Positions 37,101-46,400 of a stretch of 64,000 bases of DNA are shown piece by piece. The stretch spans positions 8,671,680-8,735,679 of the forward strand of contig OX465104.1 in the NCBI GenBank assembly GCA_949987565.1. The letters run 5' to 3'. Position 1 is the stretch's first letter, and every line of letters starts with the position of its first letter. The notes below the pieces were generated by a model. It had not been told where the DNA came from, ran no database searches, and saw only the letters and a program-made list of their open reading frames with translations. The position numbers and the translations under genes are program-made. The DNA comes from Luidia sarsii. Taxonomy: Eukaryota; Echinodermata; Asteroidea; Paxillosida; Luidiidae.

Positions 37101-38211
37101 TTGACCAGTTATTATAAAAGAAAAAAACAGAAAAGTTTGTGAGAGAAAACAGCTCACGGCAGGCCTACCTGTTACTGCAGATACAGAGAATACCTTGGGC
37201 AAGATATTTCAATGAGTACCTACTTGATGGCTTGGGACCGATATAACACTTAAAGCAAAGAAAGTGAGCGTCATCACCGTGACCAAATACGTACTGGTTT
37301 CTGTTGGCTGTCCATCCTCGGTAGCTCTCTGCAAAAACAACCCCCAAAAGACAGAGAAATATTAAAAACTGTCACATTTTCACAACAGGGAAGGTGGGCA
37401 TCCAACAAGAATCTACACTTACGAAGTGTACACAACAATTGCAATAAGTGATATACAAAAATGTTGCCAACTGCTTACTGACTAAAATTACCAAAATGCA
37501 AATCTCAAAATTTAGTGGGCCTGACATTTTGGTCCTGCTATGATCGAAAATTGCAATAGGTTAATTTCATTGTTGATTATGACATTAGTAGACTTACCCG
37601 ACAATGTTTGCGCTTATTCCACCGATGGGCACTCGCACTATCACCACTGACGCATTCTTTGGGATCAGGGCATCATTGTTACTGTACTCTGAAAAGAATT
37701 GATTCAAAAGTTACATTAGCAGTTATCATTATCTGTTTCAATCACATTTGCTTAATTGTAAGGTCTTCCTCACTACTCACAACATTTCTACAAGTCTTCG
37801 ATGCAACAGGAGAGTTTGAGGAGCTAATGGCAGTAAACATATTGCTTTTGCAAAGCCTAAGTTCTAGTAGTCCAACACTTCTTTGAACGAGATAATTAGC
37901 ATAACACTTGGTGCATAACATGTGGTGCACAACACTGCATTGTTCACTTCTAAATGCCTCTTGTGCAAGTGAACAATACACAATTTGTTTTCATGACAAT
38001 TGGGAGTGAGTGTTGATGCATATTTCTGCACTGTCATGTACCCACCTTCGCCAGTCTGTGCATTGGTGACCTGCAGGTCGAACTCAGCCCTGGTGATTTT
38101 TTTCTGCATGCAGATGGCCTTTTTGAGATCCGCCAGTGAGATGTGGAGTCCATCGAAGGTGACTGTATCATACTCGATGCTGCTCTTGAACTTGTAGTGT
38201 ACTGAAGACAT
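17733..38211 (-). CDS. RBBP6: E3 ubiquitin-protein ligase RBBP6 (complete, twelve coding exons)
   Basis: Coding exons in transcript order: 38211-38046, 37688-37598, 37328-37295, 28112-28071, 27185-27097, 26534-26420, 26056-25908, 25407-25235, 24686-24583, 24092-23868, 23631-22424 and 22173-17733. All phases agree, giving 2278 residues. RBBP6 is a nuclear RING/U-box ubiquitin ligase and a component of the pre-mRNA cleavage and polyadenylation machinery (Mpe1 family). Domain order is canonical: DWNN ubiquitin-like fold (1-86), CCHC zinc knuckle (161-174), eight-cysteine RING (263-303), proline-rich region, RS-like repeats, and a Lys-rich tail. The blocks SSTSSAGGSP, SRWDKDEYESE and ENFEPDYEEE match conserved patches of vertebrate RBBP6. 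It is longer than human RBBP6 (about 1792 residues) through expanded low-complexity repeats. It is divergent to HELZ and convergent to COX11. Confidence 0.96.
18869..19180. repeat. RBBP6: 30-bp coding minisatellite in RBBP6
   Basis: Ten nearly identical 30-bp units (plus strand CTGCCCTTGCGCTCGCGCTC CCTGGCTGGG) encode SPARERERKG. They differ at a few positions (CTAGCTGGG versus CTGGCTGGG, GCGTTCGCG versus GCGCTCGCG). Near-identity at the DNA level points to recent unequal exchange or slippage. Shorter diverged units (SPPRDRKG) flank the array. Confidence 0.92.
20690..20990. repeat. RBBP6: 12-bp coding repeat (DRPHDRPL-type) in RBBP6
   Basis: Plus-strand units such as GGTCTATCATGG and GGCCTATCGAGG recur about 20 times with a 12-bp period, encoding D-R-P-H, D-R-P-L, D-R-S-L and D-R-T-H tetrapeptides. 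Variation is mostly in the last residue of each unit, giving a mixed Asp/Arg/His polyampholyte. Confidence 0.88.
22424..23631 (-). CDS. RBBP6: RBBP6 proline-rich exon
   Basis: About 402 codons dominated by PPP, GPP, HHQGPPP and QQ, starting TAHQVPVLNAGKD and ending EEEFYEEKKRLQ. The latter matches the REEFYREQRRLKEE block of vertebrate RBBP6 just before its RS domain, which fixes exon identity. Acceptor TTGCAG lies at 23632-23633 and donor CTCCA|GTAAGT at 22423/22424. It is low-complexity and likely disordered. Confidence 0.93.
23868..24092 (-). CDS. RBBP6: RBBP6 exon: post-RING helix and Pro/Ser linker
   Basis: Seventy-five codons starting SVMDFQNETGFTKK, matching the VNNFKNETGYTKRL segment after the RING of vertebrate RBBP6, then Pro/Ala/Ser-rich sequence ending NKSEQ before GTGAAG. 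Acceptor CCTCTGCAG. A LINE fragment lies just upstream in transcript direction. Confidence 0.93.
24101..24376 (+). mobile_element. LINE reverse-transcriptase 3' fragment in RBBP6 intron
   Basis: On the plus strand, antisense to RBBP6, an open frame contains IGDQAFEYRAPHLWNKLPCH followed by IRHATSVVTFKSML and a TGA at 24373. The pattern GDQAF..AP.LWN.LP..IR.A.S...FKS.L is the familiar C-terminal end of CR1/Jockey-type non-LTR retrotransposon ORF2 proteins. Only the extreme C-terminus is left, as expected of a 5'-truncated insertion. The clearest similarity spans about 24255-24370. Confidence 0.65.
24583..24686 (-). CDS. RBBP6: RBBP6 exon: second half of RING
   Basis: Completes Cys287 and continues IRDYLLETEDHQCPMCKETD to LNKMLRQ, including zinc ligands C300 and C303. 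It matches vertebrate CIRTALLESDEHTCPTC. Acceptor CACACAG, donor CGACAG|GTAGG. Confidence 0.95.
25235..25407 (-). CDS. RBBP6: RBBP6 exon: first half of RING
   Basis: Encodes NAYQTIKKEKHPFL, an acidic linker, then LLCPLCSNLMTDSVLIPCC and GASFCDE, matching vertebrate LLCLICKDIMTDAVVIPCCG. The ligands C263, C266, C278/C279 and C284 are present. All eight candidate ligands are cysteines, as in other RBBP6 proteins. Donor GATGAGT|GTGAGT splits Cys287. Confidence 0.95.
25490..25555. repeat. Half copy of fold-back repeat B in RBBP6 intron
   Basis: GTTTGCGATGACACCATGTA followed by TGTGGTTCTGAAAAGAACCA CA corresponds to the left arm and central palindrome of the hairpin at 60518-60642. The right arm is missing. 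Confidence 0.65.
25908..26056 (-). CDS. RBBP6: RBBP6 exon: conserved linker between knuckle and RING
   Basis: Contains GIPREFMTQVNDPTIKGAKL and SSGHYAVPTID, matching vertebrate GIPRSFMMEVKDPNMKGAML and GKYAIPTID. Acceptor ACCACAG, donor GACCA|GTGAGT. Confidence 0.95.
26420..26534 (-). CDS. RBBP6: RBBP6 exon: CCHC zinc knuckle
   Basis: Encodes YTCHRCGKPGHYIRDCP, a perfect CX2CX4HX4C knuckle (C161, C164, H169, C174) near-identical to vertebrate YTCFRCGKPGHYIKNCP. It is preceded by a Gly/Tyr/Arg-rich lead-in (YERYGGRYGGG). RNA binding is known for this knuckle in the family. Confidence 0.97.
27097..27185 (-). CDS. RBBP6: RBBP6 exon: linker before zinc knuckle
   Basis: TSDLANANATEDDKIQAIVY and QSSHEYDPSK match vertebrate TANLAEANASEEDKIKAMMS and QSGHEYDPIN. 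Acceptor ATCTCCAG, donor TCCAA|GTAAGT. Confidence 0.96.
28071..28112 (-). CDS. RBBP6: RBBP6 42-nt exon
   Basis: Fourteen codons, GDVPSRLTVEQLKK, correspond to the vertebrate DDSSASISLAQLTK region. Acceptor TTTGTGCAG is good; donor AAG|GTTGGT is weak. Phase 0 at both ends, so skipping it would not break the frame. Confidence 0.85.
28813..28947. mobile_element. Fold-back repeat B, full copy
   Basis: GGAATGTTTGCGGTTACACC and the terminal GTGTCACTGCAAACCTTC are inverted. The interior AGAAGGTGTGTGGCTCCGAA mirrors TTTTCAGAGCCACACTCCTT. Same structure as 60518-60642 but more diverged. Confidence 0.75.
32076..32213. repeat. Repeat D, reverse copy in RBBP6 intron
   Basis: Contains CTTATCAATTTATTTTACAG, AATATATTGTTCCGATTATT, GGCGGTCATCGGCGCTGAAA and AAAGTGGTTAA, the reverse complement of the first half of the element at 6221-6520. 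Confidence 0.75.
32270..32412 (-). mobile_element. tRNA-derived SINE, family 1
   Basis: On the minus strand: GACCAGCTAATAGTGGTCAA GTGG (A-box region), then GGGTTTGAATTTCC (B-box region), then GAGCTGCCTGAAACATTTTC ATCAGACAAAGCACTG, then a hairpin GCACTGA..TCAGTGC. Same layout as the copies at 48486-48812, 53268-53432 and 57366-57548. Confidence 0.75.
34867..34973. mobile_element. Fold-back element carrying repeat E
   Basis: The left arm CTCATAAATGTGGAGAGCCT GAC.. pairs with the right arm ..GTCAGTCCCTCTAAATTTAT GAG over about 33 bp, with CGACCTTTCTTAATGGCAGA in the middle. Repeat E elsewhere in the window is not folded back, so this may be two inverted E copies or the intact form of the element. 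Confidence 0.65.
37295..37328 (-). CDS. RBBP6: RBBP6 34-nt microexon
   Basis: Completes a Gly codon and encodes ELPRMDSQQKP between the DWNN domain and the next linker exon. Acceptor TTTTTGCAG and donor CCA|GTACGT are good, and the phase (2 in, 0 out) is what the flanking exons need. The sequence itself is not conserved enough to recognise, so support comes from splice sites and phase. Confidence 0.75.
37598..37688 (-). CDS. RBBP6: RBBP6 exon: second half of DWNN domain
   Basis: EYSNNDALIPKNASVVIVRV PIGGIS matches vertebrate EYTDDNALIPKNSSVIVRRI PIGGV. Acceptor TTTTCAG, donor GTCGG|GTAAGT. Confidence 0.97.
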
Positions 38212-38256
38212 CCTCGGCAAAGGGGCTCCCAAGCTCGCAGACAACTTTGTAAGGTC
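38046..38256 (-). CDS. RBBP6: RBBP6 exon: start codon and first half of DWNN domain
   Basis: The exon starts at 38256 after TTTGTGCAG; 45 bases of leader precede the ATG at 38211. MSSVHYKFKSSIEYDTVTFD GLHISLADLKKAI matches the vertebrate N-terminus, which fixes the start. DWNN is a ubiquitin-like fold unique to this family. Donor GCGAAG|GTGGGT. Confidence 0.97.
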
Positions 38257-39676
38257 CTGCACAAAAGAAATCAAACTAGACAATTATACACACTGCTATC
38301 AAGTCCTGAATGACCGTGCATATCAAAAACACACATTTTCTCAGCATGCTTCCATCTGTAATTTATGAGAAATGGTACTCATGTGTATTCCATGAAGATT
38401 TTGTTATTTCAGGAATGCTAATCTTTATCTGACTGGAGATAAGGAAAAAAAAGCCCCAAACCCCCAAAACAAAACAAAAACATGTTTTGGTCCTGCCTTT
38501 TTGGAAAAAAGGATGGAGGCCCCCCCCCCCAAAAAAAACAAATTGGCTGACCGAAGTTAACACGTATGAATAGACAATTTCCACAGTGATGACTGAGTAT
38601 ATAAAAACCACGACTTAAAAAAAAAAAATTCTCTGGAAAATATCATGATTTTTTTTTGAGGGGGGATACAAAAAGAAAGATGATGGAAAAGCAGGCAGCC
38701 TCCAAAAAGGCAGCGCGCGGGGATGAGAAATCTCAATGTTCACCAAACATATCCCATTTTCCATTGAAAATTAAATAGAGATAAGGTTGCATGCATCAAT
38801 GAGTCATTCTTTGTTCTATGCTACTTTTTCTGATGCTTTTTTTTATCAACCTAACTTATACTAGGGGTTCTTTTTGATCAAAGATTGCACTGAATGAATG
38901 GAAATGCAGCAGTTAACTTAAAATTTCCAAATTCAGTTCTACGTTTCTGAGAGCTATGTGATTAAGAACATTTAAATTGCATTACAGCACCGCCCCAGTT
39001 GCAAACCATATGGTAGTTTTCTCATTCCACAAATTACTCAATACAGCATGTCTGAAAATAAGCAACTACACTGTACTGAGACAGAAACATGAAATAGCTA
39101 TCAAGGCCCCATTTCCAATATTTCCAGGAACTGAAAGTGAAAATGAAGCAGCATGTTTGCAAGTGGGCAAGTGCATGCAGGAGTATAAAGTACCTTAAAA
39201 TTGCATTGATGAATTAGAAAACATTATCACATTTCATGTTTGGCCAAACTGAACATCTCCAAATACTTGATAATGATAGTGAGAAACTGAACAAGGTTGG
39301 TCAAGTTACGCGACAATTGCCAATTTGAATACAATACGTTTCCAGCACGACACTTTTTTTGTACAGTCTACTGTGTAGGCCATAGGCTATTTCTTCGGAA
39401 ATTACCACACTGCTTATATTCACAAAAAGTCCATAATAATCCAGGGATCTAAACCACAACTTCTGCGTGAATTAAAACACCAGCATATCCTTTACTTTCA
39501 CGTACTAGTAACTATGTAGAGGCAAACTTTATATTCAAAAATTTAACAGAAAAGTTAACAAAAGCGTGGTTCCAGCATGTCCAGAAAAGCCACGGCATTG
39601 TTCAGTAACTGAGTTAACCAAGACCAAATCAAGTGCTCCCAGGGTCCGACTAAGTTAGTTGTACAGCGAATCTTAC

Positions 39677-39966
39677 CGAATTTGAAGTTATTCTTCACGA
39701 TACAGCACTTTCCAAAGTACACCCGTTTCCGCCATGAGTTGAAGACTCCTTTGGAACTGCTCTGTTGTTAATGACACCACGAAAATATGGTAAATTCTTA
39801 CGTTAAAATGTTGGTTGCGTTCTGGTGAAACGGCCTTCTCGGAAAAACGACATTGCAATGAAAATGCGGCGGGTTTCACAATTACGCCACGAGGGGCTTT
39901 TGGGGTTATTCTATTTTTAATAAGGGGGTAACGTTTCGAAGATTTATTTGATTCAGTGGATGCCAT
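39677..39966 (-). promoter_or_regulatory. RBBP6: RBBP6 5' noncoding exon with a long upstream ORF
   Basis: A consensus donor (AAATTCG|GTAAGATTCG) ends this leader exon at 39677; the next exon begins at 38256. If transcription starts above 39966, an upstream frame of 92 codons (MASTESNKSSKRYPLIKNRI...) starts at 39966 and stops at 39688, 11 bases before the donor. It shows no family similarity and is most simply a uORF. Confidence 0.55.
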
Positions 39967-39969
39967 CGG

Positions 39970-40202
39970 TCATTTTAATGAATTTTGTTTCAGAATATCA
40001 AATAAGATACAACCCAGACGAAATGTATCTCTTTTAGAACAAATCTATCGATTTGTGTACAAAAGTATAATGTGTTTTTGTTAAGAAGTCACCTCCCTCT
40101 GTTTGTTCCTGGAATCGAAAAATAGGTCGCTGCCAATCATATGACTAGCGAGGGAGCCCTCGCGCGGTTTACCGCGAAGAGAAAAATACACGACCACCCA
40201 AA
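39970..40202. promoter_or_regulatory. Probable bidirectional promoter of RBBP6 (-) and HELZ (+)
   Basis: The interval between the two divergent leader exons is only about 230 bp. It has a CCAAT-type sequence (GCTGCCAATCATATGAC) near 40131, a GC-rich imperfect palindrome (CCCTCGCGCGGTTTACCGCG), and an AAAATGGCGG element at 40200 that matches the YY1 site often found just inside promoters. No TATA box is seen. Confidence 0.6.
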
Positions 40203-40259
40203 ATGGCGGACGAAGAAAAGATGAAGTGACTACGACGATGAACGAAGTGCAATTTTTCG
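40203..40259 (+). promoter_or_regulatory. HELZ: HELZ 5' leader exon (3' part) with short uORFs
   Basis: Ends at a consensus donor (TTTTTCG|GTGAGTATTG, 40259/40260). It contains an ATG at 40203 with an eight-codon frame (MADEEKMK, stop 40227-40229) and a second ATG at 40238. If spliced directly to the exon starting 46804, the second frame reads MNEVQFFG and stops at the TAA in GCTAAGG. The direct splice is inferred. Confidence 0.5.
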
Positions 40260-41224
40260 GTGAGTATTGTGTGAGAACTCTGCGGGCAATGCTCTGTTCG
40301 GAGAGCCGTACCCACCTCACCTATTGCAGGATTGCGGTAGTGCTCAGAAAAGAGGTGCATTCTCGAGCTCAGGCGGGCGTGCATTCGAGGGACAGGCCCG
40401 CTGTGCTGATGTAAATAAATAACGAAAAGTTTCACAATGCTATTGCGTCACGTACATGTACGTACATTGCAGAGAGATACCGAGATAGGCACATTGCGTC
40501 TGCGAGTGAACACATTGAGCTACGTTATGTACGTGTACCGTATCGTCAGAGTAAATGAGCGCGGTTTGACAGCTGGCATTACTCGGTGCTCGAGGCCCCT
40601 CCATTTTACTGTACGGCTAAAGCCCATGGGTCAGACCTTGAGAACGTGAGGTTACCGAATGAGGCTTTTTCTCTGTTTTTTCTCTCTTCAGTTTATAAAG
40701 AAATAAATTACAAGACTGCCCCAATATAAATTGAATTTGTGCCAAGTCAAACAAATATAAATGTGTACCAACCTAAACTTTATGTTGTTACACAACAATG
40801 CATACAGCATAGTTTAGTTGGCACGATAAGGTGGTTATGATTATTTTCACCAGCCTTCACACCATACCTGCTTACTCAATATTTGCTGTAAAGTGTAAGT
40901 GTAACAAATGCACTCAGAGTCAGACAAATTATGATTCTCGACAACAAAGTAAAATACATAAAAAATGGTTATAATCTCCAGTGTGCTACACCCAGGTGTT
41001 GTCCATATTTTCTCACTCAGTGAGTCCGTGACAGTATCACCTACCAGTCATGTGACCAGGTAGGCCTTACAACTACAAATCTTGAAGGTTTCAAGAGACT
41101 GACAAACTTTTTGGTTTGGTGCAAACTTACCGCAGTGGATCATTTTCAGAAAAATACATCTACAACATTTTTAATCAAGTTGTATGAAACTGAAAGTCTT
41201 TGCAAGAGTACTAATTAATATGGA

Positions 41225-41345
41225 AAAATGTTGCAAACTGCTTACCAACTAAAACAACCCAAATACAGATATATAAAAAAGTGGGAGGGCCGGATGTTTT
41301 AATCTTAGCAGGACCTTTCCCTTTCCCTTTGATCTGCTTTTGAGA
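41225..41345. repeat. Repeat E copy
   Basis: AAAATGTTGCAAACTGCTTA CC..AAAACAACCC then GGGCCGGATGTTTTAATCTT AGCAGGACCTTTCCC. The same order (GTTGCAAACTGC, then GGGCC-GA-GTTT-GATCCTAGCAG-ACCTTTC) recurs at 37457-37550 and 54700-54800. The core alone is seen near 4583, 24799, 26913, 41813 and, in reverse, 22228, 30275 and 60215. Confidence 0.75.
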
Positions 41346-43229
41346 AGTGTCCAGCATGATAAAAAAATGTAGCTTGTAGCTTGTTCTAACTTCTATGAAG
41401 TAGGACATTGTTTATAATATGGTGAGAGTTAACCATGGTGTAGCAATGGGCCCTGTCCAAACTGCCTTTTTCTCTGGCCTACAGTCTTTTTGCGTCATGC
41501 TGCACCAAAATTTAAAACATACTGCATCAATGTGCATGCACAGATTTTTAGCGCAGATTTGATGCAGAAATTTGGGGAAATGCCTTGAATTGCCCTTTTG
41601 TATGTTCAAGTCTTATTCTGCCATGCAGGGATCAAAACATCAGGGGTAAAATTCCCTGGGGAAAAGCTTATCCTTAGGGATTTCTTCCTTTTGAGAAATC
41701 CCCGGGGATTTGGTCTAGTGTGAAAGCCCCTTATGGTGTTACAGTTTACAGACTCCCAAATCACAAGAAAATACATTGTTTTCTATTCTGTATTTGTGGA
41801 TCTTAAAATTAAGTGGGCCTGACTTTACGATCCTAGCAGGACCTTTCTCTTGTGGAATTAGAATACATGTACTTTCTCTTAGAGAATCTGCACTCTCAAC
41901 ACTTAGTGTGTGTCAGGTAAATCCAATTTTACTGGTATTGATGTAAAGGGAAGACCAAGTACAGATGGTGTTGATGGGAAGCTTGCTTGTAAAGAACATA
42001 TTGCAGGGGCTCGAGTGAATGGAGTGAGGCTGGGCAGAAAACCCGGGTATCCAAAACCAGACCGAAGGCATTGGGTACCCGTTTCTTTTTTTTTCTTTTT
42101 TTCCGGGTATCAGATTTTTTTTCCGGAACAACGTATCTTTACTTTGTTTATTAGAATGTAAGATGCAGTGGCATCCAATTCAATACTTTAAAAGAGGAAC
42201 CAAAATTGTATCAACTCAACGCTCGATTCTTGAAAAGGATACTTATACATAGTTATATTACCTGTTGTACACATGAAGTCTGTTTCTTTGAGCAGCTTTT
42301 GCCTCGCCCAATATTTTTTCCCTTTTTGGAAAAGTTGCCTATTGATCATTGAATGAGAATACAATATGGCCTGTAGCTTGGTGCTTGGACCTTGTTACCA
42401 ATTCGCCTTTGTGCTCTTAGATTATTTTTTTTACCCCTTCAGTGGCACAGTGGCCTTGCCCTGGAAGGGTCAGCTTTTTTGTTTTAGGTTTTGGTATGTT
42501 TACATTGACTGTTATGCGCCACCCTTTGGTCAGGTTCCAGGTTAGGCTGTGGTATGTGCATGCATCCAAACAGCCTGGCTGGATTCTGTCTGTGTGAACG
42601 GGTCAGTTAGGGACTGAGGTGAACTTGGGGCCCATACCACAAGCCCTAGTTACTCACAGCTCACTCCGTTGCTCTGATACAGGGATTGATATCCACACGA
42701 AAAATTTCCCTCTTGGGATGTCGCTTTTAACTGGCCCTATGTAAGTTGTTTACCTAGCCCTGTTTTAAAAACATCCATAGACCTCTTCTAGGTGATATTT
42801 CATAATGTGGTATAGTATTATGAATCTGTAATTAATTTGTAAACCTCCAAAACATGTTCAGAGTCCCAAAAATAAGAAGACATGGCTTTAGGGTTGCATT
42901 GACAAACCATGGATTGGTCCGCTGTGCATTGGCACAAACAGTGCATAATTGAACAGGCATTGTCAAAACTTGAAAATCTGTCAGTTTCAGGACAAGATCA
43001 CATTGGCATTGAAGGAGTTCCAAAATTATTGCAAACACCAAAGCCTGATTGCAGGGCATCAAGCAGGCCCAAGTGCCAACCTACAGAAGGACCCCTCTGC
43101 CCCTGAACTGCAGATTGCAATGTACTTTGCCCTTGCTATGCCAGCCAGCTTGCCTGAGTAACTTTGCAGTACAGTACGTTCAGAGGCAAGTTAGCCCCTG
43201 CCGTAGAAATGACAAAAAAATAAAGACCT

Positions 43230-43415
43230 GGGTCCAATTTCATGGAATCCGTTAGCAAACAATCTTTGCTTACCATAGCAGATATTCTTTGCTTATGGTT
43301 TATGTATTTCAAGCGCTAACAGTTTTGCTAACGGATTCCTTGAAACATATATGATAGGCTTAACGTTACCCACAAGCACAGAATTATGCCGTGATGGATT
43401 CCATGAAATTGGACC
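43230..43415. mobile_element. Fold-back repeat A, clear inverted termini
   Basis: GGGTCCAATTTCATGGAATC C at the left end is mirrored by GGATTCCATGAAATTGGACC at the right end. A second internal pair (CCGTTAGCAAA / TTTGCTAACGG) sits inside. It is the best-preserved inverted-repeat copy of family A in the window. Confidence 0.75.
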
Positions 43416-46400
43416 TTGTACATGTCTGCTATTGCGTGCTTGATTCTTTGATCGCAAGGATCCAGCACATGCAAAGCACAGGAGCATTGACCCTGTGTAC
43501 CTCTGATCCATTTGCTCAGTTTTGCCTCACTGTGGTTGGAGTCCAACTTTCAGCCTCAATATAAATTCAGGCTGGGGGTAATGACAACGTCCCTGTTGTG
43601 ATTTGACCCGGATATTTGACCTCAGCATGAGGTCAACGTACACCTGGTTACAAAACACCTCAAAATTCCCTCAGCTATTAAATCTTGTTTGGGTGGCTTT
43701 CCAATAATAACTCCTTTATGCTCTTAAATACATTTATAATATTTTTATTTCTTTGAGAAGTGTGGTTTTAGCCAGAGGGTTGTCTGGCTTGGATGTCTGA
43801 ACGTGCTGTTTAAATTCTAGACACTGTTTTTTAAGTGTCCCTGGAATGTTTAAGCATAGAGGGGTCTAAGTATTTCAGGGGAAAGGCTTTAAGAAGCATA
43901 GATCCATCAGTGTAAATTTGGACACCTGTTTCATAAGTTGTAGCAAAAAACTACGCACAGTTGTACATAGTTGTGTATATTTGCATGCATCTGTTGAAAT
44001 CGGTGGGCTCTGCTTGTCAACAAAGAAGTTCAACTTGAATGCACGTGGACTGCATGCATGGTGTGTGGATATGTGGCTCTGCAGTGTGTGCACAATGGGA
44101 GAAGCTGACCCAAGAGTGACCCATGCATGTCAATGCACGGTACATTCAACCTCACACACCTGTATGCAAAGCTTACATAAACAATGTGCTGCACATGGTA
44201 TTATGTGTGTGCAAGTTCATGTACAGTGTACAATGTACATGTACATGTATAAATCAGACATCGCCCCTCCAGGGTGTCTGCAGTTTGCTTTCCCTTGTGG
44301 CTTAAATAATGATAGGCACTTGAACATTTCTGATCTCCATTTACAACCACAATATTGAGGTGTGGTTTTCAGAAGCCACCACATACACAACATGTATCTT
44401 GACATGATCTAGCAGTAGCAATGGTAGGAAGACTCCTTACAGTACATGTATGCATGTGTCCATATGGATCTTGGTGTTTCAATCACTGGACTGTCCGATG
44501 GCATTTCGTGGTCAAGTATTGCAACCAGCCTGCCCAACATGTAAGAAGGCACATGTACCGGTACTTGTAATTGCATACTGCACAGTGCTTTAGTGGGGAA
44601 TCCAAATGGCTGAAATTGCCACCAGAGCCATGACCTAGGATGCTGATGTCATAACCCCCCCCCCCCAGAAATGCCAAGTCCTTGTGCACTGCACATCTCT
44701 ATGAACTGTGGTATCCTCAGTGGCAATGTATTTGCGGGGTTATCTCCAGGTAGACAAGGTCCCCATACACCAAGATTCAATTACCGGTACCTTCAAACTG
44801 TGCTAGAGTACTGTACTGTATGTACAGTCTAGGATACAAGATTTAACTGGGTTGGCGGTGCATTTAATTCAAATGTCTGCGGAGAGTCATCTTGATCTCA
44901 TTTTTGCCGTGGAATATCCTCTGGCCAGCACCCGGCTTGAAATAAATGAGCTTGTACTGTATGTTGTGGCATTCCCCTCTTTTAGTTTTACCATGTTTAC
45001 TGAGATGATTTGAGGCAAGATTTGCACAGTATTGAAACAATCCTTTGTACACTGTTGAAAAGTTTGGCCCACTGATGTCCACAGTAGTTTGCACCTGTTG
45101 CTAACTTTTGACAAAACACGCAGTCACTTATTACTCAAGTTTTTAGAAGTCTGACACTTTGGGGATGTTCATGTTCGTGTACCTATTACTAAGTACACAT
45201 AGAGTGTACCTCAGATGTAAATCGGTACCTTTAATTTCTAACTAAATGTACACATGTCTGAAATACATTTACATGCACATTGTACATATTGAGTGTGTAA
45301 ATACCATTTACTCTTTAAAAGTTTAAACAGTGTATGCAGTGTATTCATCCATTGACTTTGTCTGTTAGCACAAAACTAAGTTGAAGGCATATTTATGATC
45401 TGGTGCAATCTGCCAACAACATGGATGGGGTCAGGGGTTGAATTCTTGTCTAGAGTAGTCTGGTGTATTTCCATGGCAAGCAGTTTGTCTCGCTTGTGGT
45501 TGGGGTCTGTTCTGTTCCTTTGTTCCCAGCAAGTCATCATAGTTTCATTGCATTTGTGCACGTATCTGCCCAATGACATGTCCTAACATGCCTGCAGTGT
45601 GGCGCCAAATACAGGTGGGCAGCTAACCACAGTGCATTATCCAAACAGCCTGGCAAATAGCAGTGATCAAAATGGTCCAAATCACAAAGTGGCTTTGTGC
45701 TCTGTGGCCAATTGCTGTGCTTGGCCGGCAGGATGAAGAAGAAAATGTCAGATAATCTCAATCTAGTCAGTCCAGTTTGATAGTGCTAGGCAAATACTTG
45801 AACATGTACATGTAGGCAGTGCAAATTGTACATGCTCATGTTTAGAACCGGTGAAGAAACTGTTGAAATGCCTGCTCTTAGTCTGGAGTTGTGGGGGTCA
45901 GCTAATAATAGCTTACTGTACCTCTTATTCTTAAGAGCTTATGATTGTGTCTGTGCAGTACATGGGGGGGGGTTACATGTAGGTATTTCTTTGTTTGTTT
46001 TGTGCATTTCCAACAGCCTCATAAAATGTAGTGTCCATGTAGAGTCTTAGTTAACTCTGGAGCCTGTGAACAATTTAGTTCTTTTATACTATAAGTGAAA
46101 CAGAATTTAGGTCAGCACTGTATGTGTTTGTGCAGGATGGCATATGACCCTTGCCCTTATCACTCCATGACTTTATGGACTGGAGTCCATGCAGTGCACA
46201 TTTTACAAGTTAATCTAGTGGGCAAACAGTGGTTGTGTGAGGGTACCAACAGGTGTTTTGGCATGTGAGCTACCTGTGTCTGGTGACCTCTGATCTCTCT
46301 GTCAGCCCTGTGCTAGACCCAATCAAAAGTTGCACATGCAATGGTACATACATGTACTGTACATGCCGGTAGAGTACCTTCCACTCCCAGTGAATCCAGC

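Larger units (their letters stand above)
28113..37294 (-). other. RBBP6: Large RBBP6 intron (about 9.2 kb)
   Basis: Separates the DWNN-coding exons from the rest of RBBP6. It holds repeat B (28813-28947), repeat E (about 30275-30315), repeat D (32076-32213), a SINE (32270-32412), a fold-back E element (34867-34973) and simple AT-rich DNA. No recognised nested gene was found. Vertebrates produce a DWNN-only short isoform by ending transcription in this part of the gene; I cannot identify an equivalent terminal exon here. Confidence 0.7.

Noticed and set aside
43918..44358. 146-codon plus-strand frame in the HELZ first intron
   Set aside because: Cys/His/Met-rich sequence with ACATGT patches, no splice support and no G/C-rich third positions.
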